Shown here piece after piece: positions 41,413 to 50,348 of a DNA stretch of 64,000 nucleotides. Made by a program: the position numbers and the translations under genes. Positions within the stretch are counted from its first letter, which is position 1. Every line of letters starts with the position of its first letter. The stretch spans positions 217,342-281,341 of the forward strand of contig NZ_WIAY01000005.1 of assembly GCF_009467805.1 (NCBI RefSeq). Direction: 5' to 3'. Below the pieces are notes generated by a model. That model saw only the letters and a list, made by a program, of their open reading frames with translations, was not told where the DNA came from and did not search any database. This DNA comes from Stenotrophomonas nematodicola. Lineage in GTDB: Bacteria; Pseudomonadota; Gammaproteobacteria; Xanthomonadales; Xanthomonadaceae.

Positions 41413-42419
41413 CAGACGGTTCTTCCAAGGGTGTCAAGCAAACGGGATTGGGTAGTGCCGTGGCGGGTGTCGGCCAACAGGCCGTCCCAGCCCAGCGCGC
41501 CGCGGCCGATCAGGCCCAGCAACGCGGCGGTATTGAGGGTGCGGCCTTCGACCGCGCGCAGCGATTCTTCCACCAGTTCGGGGTGGCAGACCAGCACCAC
41601 GTCGCAGCCGGCGTCCAGATGCGCATCCACGCGCGCCTTCACGCCACCGGCGGAGAACGACGCGGCCATGCCGATGTCGTCGGAGAACACCACGCCGCGG
41701 AAGCCCATCTCGCCGCGCAGGATCTCGCCGATCCAGCGGGGCGAGTAGCCGGCCGGTTCCGGCGCCACCTGCGGGTAGACCACGTGGGCCATCATCACCG
41801 CGTCGGCACCGGCGTCGATACCGGCCACGAACGGCACCAGGTCCAGCGCACGGAGTTCATCGAGCGTGCGCGGATCGCTGGCATCGTCGACGTGGGTGTC
41901 TTCCTTGACCGTGCCGTGGCCGGGGAAGTGCTTGAGCGTGGCCGCCATGCCCACGCTGTGCATGCCGCGCACATAGGCGCGGGTGAAGGCCGCGACCACG
42001 TCCGGATCGGCGCTGAAGGCGCGGTCGCCGATGGCCAGGTTGCCCCGGCCCAAATCGACCACCGGTGCAAAGCTCAGGTCCACGCCGCTGGCGCGCACTT
42101 CGCTGGCCATCAGCCAGGCGTGCTGCTCGGCCAGGGCCAGCGCGGCCTCGGGGTCCCTGGCGTACTGCGCATCGAAGCCCTGCAGCGGCGGCAGCGCGCT
42201 GTAGCCGTCACGGAAGCGCTGCACGCGGCCGCCTTCCTGGTCCACGCAGATCAGCACCGGGCGCGGGGCGGCGGCGCGGATCGCGGCCGACAGCGCGGCA
42301 ACCTGCTCGCGCGAGGCGAAATTGCGCTTGAACAGGATGACACCGGCCACGGCGTCATGCTGCAGCCAGTGCCGCTCCTGGGCGGTGAGTTCGGTCCCGG
42401 CGACGCCGATCACGAGCAT
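41412..42419 (-). CDS. nagZ: Beta-N-acetylhexosaminidase NagZ
   Basis: A 335-residue cytoplasmic glycoside hydrolase of family 3, which removes N-acetylglucosamine from anhydromuropeptides during peptidoglycan recycling. Its product is the inducer precursor in AmpR-AmpC beta-lactamase control. The family motif is KHFPGHGTVKEDTHVD (near residue 175), with the nucleophile Asp in VVFSDDIGMAA. CVDQEGGRVQRF is also conserved. The gene heads the operon nagZ-hpt-mtnP. Confidence 0.96.
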   Translation of the reverse strand: MLVIGVAGTELTAQERHWLQHDAVAGVILFKRNFASREQVAALSAAIRAAAPRPVLICVDQEGGRVQRFRDGYSALPPLQGFDAQYARDPEAALALAEQHAWLMASEVRASGVDLSFAPVVDLGRGNLAIGDRAFSADPDVVAAFTRAYVRGMHSVGMAATLKHFPGHGTVKEDTHVDDASDPRTLDELRALDLVPFVAGIDAGADAVMMAHVVYPQVAPEPAGYSPRWIGEILRGEMGFRGVVFSDDIGMAASFSAGGVKARVDAHLDAGCDVVLVCHPELVEESLRAVEGRTLNTAALLGLIGRGALGWDGLLADTRHGTTQSRLLDTLGRTV

Positions 42420-42519
42420 GGGTCATCTCCAATACGGGGCGCCGCGATGGCGCACCGCCGCATTGTCGCAGAACCCGCGCGCCGTGGGCCACGACCGCGC
42501 GGCTGTGACCACGTCTCGG

Positions 42520-43170
42520 TCAGGACGCGTCCGCGGCGCCTTCCGCCGCGATCTGCCGCAGTGCCTGGGCAAACGCCTCAGGCGGCTGGGCCCCCTGCAC
42601 GGCGTAGCGGCCATTGATCACAAAGGTGGGCACCGACTGAATGCCCACTGCACGGGCCTGGTCGAGCTGGGCCCGGATCTCCTCCAGCCCTTCCTCGCTG
42701 GCCAGCAACGCCGTCACCCGGTCGGCCCCGATTCCGCCGGCGGCGGCGGCCTCGATCAGCGTCTGCGGATCGGCCAGATTCCGCCCGTGAACAAAATGCG
42801 CACGGAACAGCGCCTCGCCGACCGCCGCCTGCACGCCCTCACGACCCGCCAGCCACAGCAGGCGATGCGCCGGCAGGGTGGTGACCCGCACCTGGCCCTG
42901 GTCGAAGTCCATCGGCAGGCCTTCGGCGCGCGCCGTGGTCTGGGTCTGGGACAGAATCTGCTCGGTGCGCTCGGCACTGCCGAATTTGGCCCGATAGGCC
43001 TCGCGCAGCGGCACCGGAGTGGTGCCGGCGTCCGGATCCAGCAGGAACGGCCGCCAGCGCACCTCGATCTCGGGTGCTTCGTCGCCCAGAAGGGCCAGGC
43101 CCTGCTCGAACCGGTGTTTACCGATCCAGCACCAGGGGCACACCACGTCGGACCAGATCTCAATGTTCAT
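42520..43170 (-). CDS. DsbA-family oxidoreductase, FrnE-like
   Basis: A 216-residue thioredoxin-fold protein without a signal peptide, so cytoplasmic. The active site is CPWC (residues 11-14) within WSDVVCPWCWIGK, and the cis-Pro loop is SVPTFVINGRY. This is the 2-hydroxychromene-2-carboxylate isomerase/FrnE branch (COG2761), for which a disulfide-isomerase role in oxidative stress is known in Deinococcus. ATG 43170 is chosen because the DsbA strand starts immediately (MNIEIWSD). The gap to nagZ is 100 bases. Confidence 0.9.
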   Translation of the reverse strand: MNIEIWSDVVCPWCWIGKHRFEQGLALLGDEAPEIEVRWRPFLLDPDAGTTPVPLREAYRAKFGSAERTEQILSQTQTTARAEGLPMDFDQGQVRVTTLPAHRLLWLAGREGVQAAVGEALFRAHFVHGRNLADPQTLIEAAAAGGIGADRVTALLASEEGLEEIRAQLDQARAVGIQSVPTFVINGRYAVQGAQPPEAFAQALRQIAAEGAADAS

Positions 43171-43199
43171 GCGGCCAAGATGGGGATGACGGCCTGCGG

Positions 43200-43232
43200 A
43201 AAAAAGGGGGCAGCGGCGCCTCAAAGCGCCGC
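43200..43232 (-). terminator. Hairpin terminator downstream of CYTH gene
   Basis: On the minus strand GCGGCGC-TTTGAG-GCGCCGC (43232-43213), then TGCCCCCTTTTTT. The T run is seven bases after the stem, so it is a moderate terminator for the CYTH gene, ending just before the DsbA-like start. Confidence 0.6.
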
Positions 43233-43308
43233 GTTGGACGTGATCATCGCCGACGGGCCCTTCACGCTCGCGCTGAACCCGGGTGGCGACACCGCCGCGC
43301 GCCCGCGG

Positions 43309-43800
43309 CTATCTGTCCCAGCGGCTGAAGGGATGGGCGGCCAGCGCCAGGTTGTAGTAGCGCACGTCGTCGGTGACTTCCTCACCCACCCATGCCGGTA
43401 GGGCGATGGACTGGTCGGCGCGCTCCAGCTCGATCTCGGCCACGACCAGCCCGGCGTTGTCGCCGAGGAATTCATCGACCTCCCAGATCCGCCCGCCGTG
43501 TTCGACCAGATGCCGGCGCTTGTCGATCAGCCCGCCGACGCACAGCGCAAGCAGCGCGCGGGCATCGTCCACCGGAATCGGGTAGTCGAACTCCTGCCGG
43601 GTGTGGCCGATCTCGCGCGACTTCAGGTTGAGGAAGGCCTGCGCGCCCTGGATGCGCACACGCACCGAGGCCTTCTGCGCGCCACTGTCGAGCGCGGCGG
43701 CGTCATTGATGTAGCCCTGCGCCATCGGAATCACCGCGTGCGCGGCGGTGCGCCAGCCGTCGCCGGTGACGAGGAATTTGCGTTCGATTTCAATGCCCAT
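43309..43800 (-). CDS. CYTH domain protein (triphosphate tunnel metalloenzyme)
   Basis: A 163-residue protein of the CYTH superfamily. The N-terminal EIERKFLV motif (residues 4-11) with ExExK, KASVRVRIQGA and NLKSREIGHTRQEFDYPI supply the charged tunnel residues that bind triphosphate and metal. Short bacterial members hydrolyse inorganic tripolyphosphate rather than making cAMP. ATG 43800 gives MGIEIERKF; an ATG two codons upstream at 43806 is equally possible. It is divergent from the secreted hypothetical gene by 59 bases. Confidence 0.9.
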   Translation of the reverse strand: MGIEIERKFLVTGDGWRTAAHAVIPMAQGYINDAAALDSGAQKASVRVRIQGAQAFLNLKSREIGHTRQEFDYPIPVDDARALLALCVGGLIDKRRHLVEHGGRIWEVDEFLGDNAGLVVAEIELERADQSIALPAWVGEEVTDDVRYYNLALAAHPFSRWDR

Positions 43801-43859
43801 GCGCACAGTATGGCGGCGCGGCGCCTACACTGCGCGCCCCCTGCAAGGATCCAGCCACG

Positions 43860-44504
43860 ATGACACGCCATCGCCCCACCCTGCGCCGCATCGCCCTCGC
43901 CTCCCTGGCGCTGCTCCCGCTGGCCGCCAGCGCTGCCGCGCCGGCCATCCCCACGCTCACGCAGGCCCAGTCGGCGATGGACGCGCTGTTCGATGCCGCC
44001 ATCGCCGACCGCCCCGCCACCGACAGCAGCCGCATGGTCGCCGACGCGTTTCGTCCCCGCCTGCTGGGATTGTCCAGCTGCATGCCGCTCGACGGCGCCG
44101 CCGCGGCCACGGTGGACTGCATCACGACCGCCCAGGCGGGTCCGGAGCCGGTGTATCGCCTGTTGCGCTTCGTCTACACGGAGCAGCGCTGGACGATGCC
44201 TGTCGAACAGCGCCGGATCCCGGTGCCGGTGCCGGTGCCGCCGCAGGAGCGTGTGCAGGTCCTGCTGCGCGAGGCATTCATCGCGCGCGCCGCGCAGGAG
44301 GCCGACCCTGCCGCGCGTGCCGAGCTGGCACAGGCGGCGCGCACGGCCGACGTGGTCGCGGTGCATGCGTGCGACATCGGCGAGGACGCGCCGGTGATCG
44401 AATGCGAGGTCGACGCCATCGTCGCCAGCGAGCGCGGCCGCCAGCCGATGGCGTTCGTGTGGGGGGACGGACAGTGGCACAACGCACCGGCCACGGCGCA
44501 GTAG
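43860..44504 (+). CDS. Secreted hypothetical protein
   Basis: A 214-residue exported protein: basic N-terminus, hydrophobic core LASLALLPLAA and likely cleavage after SAA (near residue 26). The mature chain has four Cys (SSCMPLD, VDCITT, HACDIG, IECEVD) that could pair as two disulfides in the periplasm, and a PVPVPVPP stretch in the middle. No domain is recognised. It converges with rlmD, 23 bases between stops. Confidence 0.75.
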   Translation: MTRHRPTLRRIALASLALLPLAASAAAPAIPTLTQAQSAMDALFDAAIADRPATDSSRMVADAFRPRLLGLSSCMPLDGAAAATVDCITTAQAGPEPVYRLLRFVYTEQRWTMPVEQRRIPVPVPVPPQERVQVLLREAFIARAAQEADPAARAELAQAARTADVVAVHACDIGEDAPVIECEVDAIVASERGRQPMAFVWGDGQWHNAPATAQ

Positions 44505-44527
44505 CGGACGCGGCCGGCGAACGGGCG

Positions 44528-45862
44528 TCAGCGCTTCTCGAACACCGCGATGCTTTCCACGTGCGCGGTGTGCGGGAACATGTCCATTGCGCCGGCCGAG
44601 ACCAGGGTGAAGCCCTGTTCGTTGACCAGATAGCCCGCATCGCGCGCCAGCGAGCCGGGATGGCAGCTGACGTAGACGATGCGCTTGAACTGCTTCAGCG
44701 GCAGCTGCTGCAGCACTTCGATGGCCCCCGAGCGCGGCGGGTCCAGCAGCAGCTTGTCGAAGCCCTGGCGCATCCACGGCGTCTGGCGCTGGTCCTGGGT
44801 CAGGTCCGCGGCGTGGAACTGGGCGTTGGACAGGCCATTGCGCTCGGCGTTTTCCCGTGCACGCGCGACCAGTCCCGGATCACCTTCCACGCCGACCACT
44901 TCACGCACGGTACGCGCCAGCGGCAGGGTGAAGTTGCCCAGGCCACAGAACAGATCGAGCACCCGCTCGTCCGGGCCGGCGTCGAGCAGTTCCAGCGCCA
45001 GCGCGATCATCTTCACGTTGAGCGATGCATTGACCTGGATGAAGTCCAGCGGCCGGAAGGCCAGCTCGACATCCCACGGCGCGAGCTTGAACGACAGCGG
45101 CACCTCGGCCGGCCACAGCGGCTGCACCGATTCCACGCCGCCGGGCTGCAGCGAGATCGCAAAGCCGTGTTCCTGCCCGAAGGCGGTCCACGCCGCACGA
45201 TCGGCGTCGCTGAGCGGCTGCATGTGGCGGATGGTCAGCATGATCGCGTCGTCGCCGGCGATGAACTCAACCTGCGGAATATCGCGCTTGCCGTCCAGGG
45301 TCTCGATGAAGGTGGCCATCGCGCCGACCTTGCTGCCGATCTCCGGGATCACGGTCAGGCACTGCGACAGATCGGCGACGAAGCGCGGGTCCTGCTCGCG
45401 GAAGCCGACCAGGGTCTTGTCCTTCTTCTCGACCCGACGCACCGAGAACCGGCCCTTGCGGCGGTAGCCCCAACTGTCGCCGACCAGCGGCGGCAGCACG
45501 GTACCCGGGGTGACGTGGCCGATACGGGTCAGGTTGTCCATCAGCACCCGCTGCTTGGCCACGATCTGCTGCGATTCCTCCAGGTGCTGCAGCACGCAGC
45601 CGGCGCAGACGCCGAAATGCGGGCAGCGCGGCGTCACCCGCTGCGGCGAGGCGGTCACCACCTCCAGCGTCCGCGCCTCGTCAAAGTGGCGGTTGCGGGC
45701 GGTCGGTTCGGCGGTCACCACTTCGCCCGGCAGCGCGCCGGTGATGAAGGTGACCTTGCCACCCTCGCCATCACGGCGGGCCACGCCACGGCCATCGTGG
45801 CTGAGGTCGAGGATGTCGGTCTGGAAGGGCGTACGGTCGAGGCGGGAGCGGGTTCGGGCCAC
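44528..45862 (-). CDS. rlmD: 23S rRNA (uracil-1939-C5)-methyltransferase RlmD
   Basis: A 444-residue SAM-dependent RNA methyltransferase of the TrmA/RlmCD family. The N-terminal TRAM domain starts in FQTDILDLSHDGRGVARRDG; the 4Fe-4S cluster Cys are seen in CPHFGVCAGC; the SAM fold has VLDLFCGLGNFTLPLA; the nucleophile Cys is in VYVSCHPGSLARD near residue 400. Translation begins at GTG 45862, the only start giving the family N-terminus (ARTRSRLDRTP). Confidence 0.96.
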   Translation of the reverse strand: MARTRSRLDRTPFQTDILDLSHDGRGVARRDGEGGKVTFITGALPGEVVTAEPTARNRHFDEARTLEVVTASPQRVTPRCPHFGVCAGCVLQHLEESQQIVAKQRVLMDNLTRIGHVTPGTVLPPLVGDSWGYRRKGRFSVRRVEKKDKTLVGFREQDPRFVADLSQCLTVIPEIGSKVGAMATFIETLDGKRDIPQVEFIAGDDAIMLTIRHMQPLSDADRAAWTAFGQEHGFAISLQPGGVESVQPLWPAEVPLSFKLAPWDVELAFRPLDFIQVNASLNVKMIALALELLDAGPDERVLDLFCGLGNFTLPLARTVREVVGVEGDPGLVARARENAERNGLSNAQFHAADLTQDQRQTPWMRQGFDKLLLDPPRSGAIEVLQQLPLKQFKRIVYVSCHPGSLARDAGYLVNEQGFTLVSAGAMDMFPHTAHVESIAVFEKR

Positions 45863-45990
45863 GTGGCAACAGGCTGCGGGCAAAAAGGGTGCGTATTGTC
45901 GCAGATGGAGGCATTGCCCTGCTCGGAAACCGTTTGCAGCGGCCCCGGACGTGTTTAATATGGGACACAGCTGACATGGAGGCAGCCCCA

Positions 45991-46716
45991 ATGCAGATGA
46001 CCCCGCGGGATCCCATGCCCCGATTCCTGCTCGTCGAGGACGACACCATCAGCCGCGGCTTCTTCAAGGCTGCGCTGGAGACCCTGCCCGCCGAGGTCGA
46101 TACCGCCGATTCGCTGGCCAGCGCAATGGACCGCGCCAACGGCGGCGGCCATGACCTGTGGCTGATCGACGTCAACCTGCCCGACGGCAACGGCACCGAG
46201 CTGCTGCAGGCCCTGCGCCGTTCGCGGCCGGACACCCCGGCGCTGGCGCATACCGCCGATGGCGACAGCGGCATCCATGCCCGGCTGCGCGAGGCCGGCT
46301 TCAGCGAGACCCTGATCAAGCCTCTGACCCGCGAACAGCTGCTCAAGGCGGTGCGCCGCGCGCTGGTCAACAGCCCCGGCGGCATGGCGGCCGGTCCCGG
46401 GAGCAGCACCGAGAACGAGCGCCAGGACTGGGATGAAACCACCGCCCTGGCAGCCCTGAATGGGCAGCGCAACCATCTCATCGCCCTGCGCGAACTGTTC
46501 CTGGCCGAATTGCCCGGGGTGCGCGACGCCGTCGCGCAGGCCTTGCTGCAGCAGGATGTACGGGCCCTCCGCGGGCAGTTGCACCGGTTGCAGGCCAGTT
46601 GCGGCTTCGTCGGCGCCGCGCGCCTGGCCCGGGCGGTACGCCAGCTGCACCAAGCACCGGAGTCCGGCGGCGCACAGACCCAGTTCCGCGCGGCGGTGGA
46701 AGCCCTGCTGCATTGA
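45991..46716 (+). CDS. Response regulator with C-terminal Hpt-like domain
   Basis: A 241-residue two-component protein. The receiver domain (about residues 9-125) has the acidic pocket VEDD, the phospho-acceptor Asp in LWLIDVNLPDG and the Lys in LIKPLTREQLL. A linker leads to a four-helix histidine-phosphotransfer-like domain whose His lies in GQLHRLQASCGFVGA near residue 195. No DNA-binding domain and no kinase gene nearby, so it probably works as a phosphorelay intermediate for a distant hybrid kinase. ATG 45991 is supported by GGAGG eight bases upstream. Confidence 0.83.
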   Translation: MQMTPRDPMPRFLLVEDDTISRGFFKAALETLPAEVDTADSLASAMDRANGGGHDLWLIDVNLPDGNGTELLQALRRSRPDTPALAHTADGDSGIHARLREAGFSETLIKPLTREQLLKAVRRALVNSPGGMAAGPGSSTENERQDWDETTALAALNGQRNHLIALRELFLAELPGVRDAVAQALLQQDVRALRGQLHRLQASCGFVGAARLARAVRQLHQAPESGGAQTQFRAAVEALLH

Positions 46717-46732
46717 GTCTCAGCCCCCGGCG

Positions 46733-47455
46733 CTAGCGCCGGCGTGACAGGTCGTCGAGCATTTCCCAGGATTTCAGGCCGCGGCCCCCGAGGTGGTGCA
46801 GCAGCACCGTGCGCATGCTGCGGCGCAGGCTGGCCAGGTCCTCCGCGCCGGGCAGACGGTCAGCGCCCAGCGCGAGCAGCGCGCTGCCGGTGGCCGCCCC
46901 GCGTCGCTGGTCGGCGCCCCGGTCACTGAGCAGACGGCGCGGGCCATCGCCCGGGTCGAGTTCGTAGCGGGCAGCGGGATCGAGCGGCTCGCCATCGCCG
47001 TCATGGCTCAGGTCGAACCCCACCCCGAGCGCATCCAGCAGATCCCGTTCGAAGCGGCGCAGGGTCCATGCCAGGGGGTCGCCGTCGCGCAGCCGCTGGC
47101 GCACCACGGCATAGGCGTCGTACAGGTCGGGCAGCGGGTCCTGGCGGGGTGCCAGCCGCAGCAGCAGTTCATTGATGTAGAAGCCGGCGAGCATCGCATC
47201 GCCCAGCAGCCGCGGTGCGGCGTCGAGTGCCTCGGCACCGCGAAGCTGCGCCAGTTCGCCGCGCTGTACCGCGGTCAGCCGGATCCATTGCAGGGGCTGC
47301 AGGGCCGCCCGCAACGGCTGGCTGCGGGCACTGGACACGCCCCGCGCGAGCAGGCCGATGCGACCATGCTGCTCGGTCAGCACTTCCACCAGCAGGCTGG
47401 TCTCCCGCCACGGGCGGGCGTGCAGAACGAAGGCGGGTTCATCCTCGATGCGCAC
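46733..47455 (-). CDS. recO: DNA repair protein RecO
   Basis: A 240-residue RecO: N-terminal OB-fold ([33 protein letters not shown] split over residues 7-40), a central helical region with [12 protein letters not shown] and [14 protein letters not shown], and a degenerate C-terminal zinc region with no CxxC, common in gammaproteobacteria. RecO loads RecA on SSB-coated single-stranded DNA with RecR. It is the last gene of the lepB-rnc-era-recO block, 95 bases after era. Confidence 0.93.
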   Translation of the reverse strand: MRIEDEPAFVLHARPWRETSLLVEVLTEQHGRIGLLARGVSSARSQPLRAALQPLQWIRLTAVQRGELAQLRGAEALDAAPRLLGDAMLAGFYINELLLRLAPRQDPLPDLYDAYAVVRQRLRDGDPLAWTLRRFERDLLDALGVGFDLSHDGDGEPLDPAARYELDPGDGPRRLLSDRGADQRRGAATGSALLALGADRLPGAEDLASLRRSMRTVLLHHLGGRGLKSWEMLDDLSRRR

Positions 47456-47550
47456 GGCCTACCTCCCGACCGGCGCCGGCCGGTGGGGTCCCACCGCGGC
47501 GCACGCCGGGACACGACGGACGCCGCGCCGCTGCGCGCGCCCGGGGCGGT

Positions 47551-48447
47551 TCATTCGTAGCCGAAGGCCTTCAGCGCGGCTTCGTCGTCGGACCAGCCCT
47601 CGCGCACGCGCACCCAGGTTTCCAGGAACACCTTGGCACCGAACAGACGTTCCATCTGCATGCGGGCCTTGGCACCGATATCCTTCAGGCGGGTACCGCC
47701 CTTGCCGATCACGATCGCCTTCTGGCCTTCGCGCTCGACCCATATCACCGCACCGATGCGCAGCAGGTTGCCGTCTTCGACAAAGCGCTCGATCTCCACC
47801 GTGGTGGCGTACGGCAGCTCTTCGCCCAGCTGGCGCATCAGCTGCTCGCGGACCAGCTCACCGGCCAGGAACCGCTGGCTGCGGTCGGTGATCTCGTCCT
47901 CGCCGAACATCGGCGGGGCTTCGGGCAGCAGCTTCAGCACGTCGCGCACCAGCGCGTCCAAGCCGTTGCGCTTCTGCGCGGAAATCGGATGCACGGCGGC
48001 AAAGCTGCGGCCGGTGGTCACTTCCTGCAGGAACGGCAGCAACGCGCCCTTGTCCTTGAGGCGGTCGATCTTGTTGACCACCAGCACCACCGGCACGCCC
48101 GCATCGCTGAGAACGTTGAAGGCCAGGGTGTCTTCCTCGTCCCAGCGGCCGGCCTCGATCACCAGCAGCCCGGCGTCGACACCTTCCAGCGAGCCGCGCG
48201 CCGCCCGGTTCATCACCCGGTTCATGGCGCGCTTCTGCACCTTGTGCAGCCCGGGCGTGTCGACCAGCACCAGCTGCCCTTCCGGATAACTGGCGATGCC
48301 GAGCAGCCGGTGGCGCGTGGTCTGCGGCCGGTTGGACACGATGCTGACCTTGGCGCCGACCAGGGCGTTGGTCAGAGTGGATTTGCCGACATTGGGGCGG
48401 CCGATGACGGCCACGCTGCCGCTACGATGGGGGGTTGCTTCGCTCAC
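47551..48447 (-). CDS. era: GTPase Era
   Basis: A 298-residue GTPase that binds the 3' end of 16S rRNA and assists 30S maturation. G1 is GRPNVGKS, G2 region RPQTTRHR, G3 VDTPGLHK, G4 VVNKIDRL and G5 SAQKRNG. The C-terminal KH domain is [21 protein letters not shown]. The start overlaps the rnc stop by four bases, as is usual for rnc-era. Confidence 0.98.
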   Translation of the reverse strand: MSEATPHRSGSVAVIGRPNVGKSTLTNALVGAKVSIVSNRPQTTRHRLLGIASYPEGQLVLVDTPGLHKVQKRAMNRVMNRAARGSLEGVDAGLLVIEAGRWDEEDTLAFNVLSDAGVPVVLVVNKIDRLKDKGALLPFLQEVTTGRSFAAVHPISAQKRNGLDALVRDVLKLLPEAPPMFGEDEITDRSQRFLAGELVREQLMRQLGEELPYATTVEIERFVEDGNLLRIGAVIWVEREGQKAIVIGKGGTRLKDIGAKARMQMERLFGAKVFLETWVRVREGWSDDEAALKAFGYE

Positions 48448-49124
48448 TTGGAATCCAGTTGCTCGAGGGCGGCGGCGGCCGCCTGTTGTTCGGCCAGCCG
48501 TCGCGAGGCACCTTCGCCTTCGGTGCTGACGGCAGGATCGGTTACGCCGCAGCGTACCCGGAAGGTCTTGGCGTGATCGTCACCCGATTCTGACACCAGT
48601 TCGTACTGGGGGAGCGCCTTCTGTCGGGCCTGCAGCCATTCCTGCAGGCGCGTCTTGGGGTCTTTCTCCGGCTTGCCCGTGGCCGGCAGCGCCTCCATCG
48701 AGGGGCTGAACCAGGGCAGCACCACGGTCTGGCAGGCGGCAAAGCCGGCGTCCAGGTAGATCGCCGCGACCACCGCCTCCAGCGCGTCGGCCAGGATCGA
48801 GTCCCGGCGTTGGCCGCCGGACTTCATCTCGCCGGGTCCCAGCGTCAGCCGGTCGCCCAGCTGCAGGGTGCGGGCGATGACCGCCAGCGCGCCTTCGCGC
48901 ACCAGCTCGGCCCGGGCGCGGGTCAACGCGCCCTCGTCGGCCTTGGGCCACCGCTCGTAAAGCGCCTGGGCCACCATCATGTTGACGATGCTGTCGCCAA
49001 GGAACTCCAGCCGCTCATTGTTGGGCGTACCGGCACTGCGATGCGTCAGGGCCTGCTGCAGCAGACCCGGATCGCGGAAGGGGTGACCGATCAGGTCACC
49101 GCGTTGGAAAGGTTTATTCGGCAC
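48444..49124 (-). CDS. rnc: Ribonuclease III
   Basis: A 226-residue double-strand-specific RNase that processes rRNA precursors and structured mRNAs. The catalytic signature is [12 protein letters not shown] near residue 36, with the second acidic cluster in [15 protein letters not shown]. The C-terminal double-stranded-RNA-binding domain spans about residues 155-222. The start overlaps the DUF4845 stop by 11 bases and the stop overlaps era. Confidence 0.98.
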   Translation of the reverse strand: MPNKPFQRGDLIGHPFRDPGLLQQALTHRSAGTPNNERLEFLGDSIVNMMVAQALYERWPKADEGALTRARAELVREGALAVIARTLQLGDRLTLGPGEMKSGGQRRDSILADALEAVVAAIYLDAGFAACQTVVLPWFSPSMEALPATGKPEKDPKTRLQEWLQARQKALPQYELVSESGDDHAKTFRVRCGVTDPAVSTEGEGASRRLAEQQAAAAALEQLDSK

Positions 49125-49497
49125 CGCTACGGGTCAATTCCTGGTTGGTATCAAACCGGCCCACCACGTCGAGGTTGCCGATCATTGCCCGGCGCACTTC
49201 GTAGTTGACCTTCATGTTCCAGCCGCCATCGATGCGATCGAATGTGACGTTGGCCGGCTTCACGTTCTCGGAGTAGTTGATGTACAGACGCTTGAAGAAC
49301 AGGTCCTGGACACGCCCGGGCTCCATGTTGCCCACCCCCGGCTCCTTCGCCAGGCTCTTCATCGCCGACCGCACCGAGTAGTACTCCTGGTACATCGGGA
49401 ACAGCTTCATGCCGATGTACAGGCCGAAGGCAACCACGATCAGGACGACCAGGAACGAGGTCAGGGTCATGCCGCGCTGCGTGTTCATCGTCTTCAT
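49114..49497 (-). CDS. DUF4845 membrane protein
   Basis: A 127-residue protein with a pilin-like N-terminus: [25 protein letters not shown]. The hydrophobic segment is at about residues 10-29, followed by a soluble domain ([34 protein letters not shown]). The family is regularly found between lepB and rnc in beta- and gammaproteobacteria; function unknown. Resemblance to type IV pilins is limited to the N-terminus. Confidence 0.88.
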   Translation of the reverse strand: MKTMNTQRGMTLTSFLVVLIVVAFGLYIGMKLFPMYQEYYSVRSAMKSLAKEPGVGNMEPGRVQDLFFKRLYINYSENVKPANVTFDRIDGGWNMKVNYEVRRAMIGNLDVVGRFDTNQELTRSGAE

Positions 49498-49529
49498 TGC
49501 GTTCTCCCCAGATACGCCGGTGTGATGGA

Positions 49530-50324
49530 TCAGTTGATGGTCGAGCCGATCCGCGACGGCTCGAAGCCGTCCTTGCAGAACCAGCCCGAGCAGTTCAGCC
49601 AGATCAGGAACGCCTTGCCACGGAGATTTTCCTCCGGCAGCAGGCCCCAGAAGCGGCCATCGTCGCTGTTGTCGCGGTTGTCGCCCATGACCAGGTACTT
49701 GCCGGCCGGCACGGTCCACTGACCCTGGCCACGCGGGTAGTCGGTCTCCAGCACGGTGTGGGTACGGCCCGGCAGGTGCTCCACCAGCAGCGTGCTGCCG
49801 TCGCCCTGGCCGAGGTGGCCCGCGTAGATGCCCTTGTTGTCGTACTTGACCGGCTCGCCATTGAGGATCAGCCCATCGCCCTGGAAGGCGACCTCGTCCC
49901 CCGGCACGCCGATGACGCGCTTGATGAAGTTCTCGCCCTTGGCCGGGTCGGCGTCGGAATGGCCCGGGAAGTGGAACACCACCACGTCGCCACGCTTGGG
50001 CTCGCCCAGCGGAACGATCTTGGCGTTGTTCAGCGGCAGGCGCAGACCGTAGGAGAACTTGTTGACCAGGATGAAATCGCCGATCAGCAGGTTGGGCATC
50101 ATCGAGCTGGACGGAATCTTGTACGGCTCGGCGATGAAGCTGCGCACCACCAGCACGATCGCCAGCACCGGGAAGAACGCCCGGGAGTAGTCGACCAGCA
50201 CCGGTTCGGAATCCAGCAGGCCGGCACGCGCGGCACGGCGCCTGGCGAAGTACAGCTTGTCGGCCAGCAGGATCAGCCCGGAGGCCAGCGTCAGTACGAC
50301 CAGGAGGATTTCAAACAATTTCAT
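49530..50324 (-). CDS. lepB: Signal peptidase I
   Basis: A 264-residue inner-membrane protease that removes signal peptides from exported proteins. Two N-terminal membrane helices (about residues 4-22 and 48-65) precede the catalytic Ser in the IPSSSMMPNL box and the general-base Lys in FIKRVIGVPGD; MGDNRDNSDDGRFWG is box E. It follows lepA by 24 bases in the usual lepA-lepB order. Confidence 0.98.
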   Translation of the reverse strand: MKLFEILLVVLTLASGLILLADKLYFARRRAARAGLLDSEPVLVDYSRAFFPVLAIVLVVRSFIAEPYKIPSSSMMPNLLIGDFILVNKFSYGLRLPLNNAKIVPLGEPKRGDVVVFHFPGHSDADPAKGENFIKRVIGVPGDEVAFQGDGLILNGEPVKYDNKGIYAGHLGQGDGSTLLVEHLPGRTHTVLETDYPRGQGQWTVPAGKYLVMGDNRDNSDDGRFWGLLPEENLRGKAFLIWLNCSGWFCKDGFEPSRIGSTIN

Positions 50325-50348
50325 GCGGTGTCCTTGGGATCGGGTGCC

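Noticed and set aside
43860..44504. Assigning the Cys-containing secreted protein to a known inhibitor family
   Set aside because: Cys spacing matches nothing I recognise; left as hypothetical.
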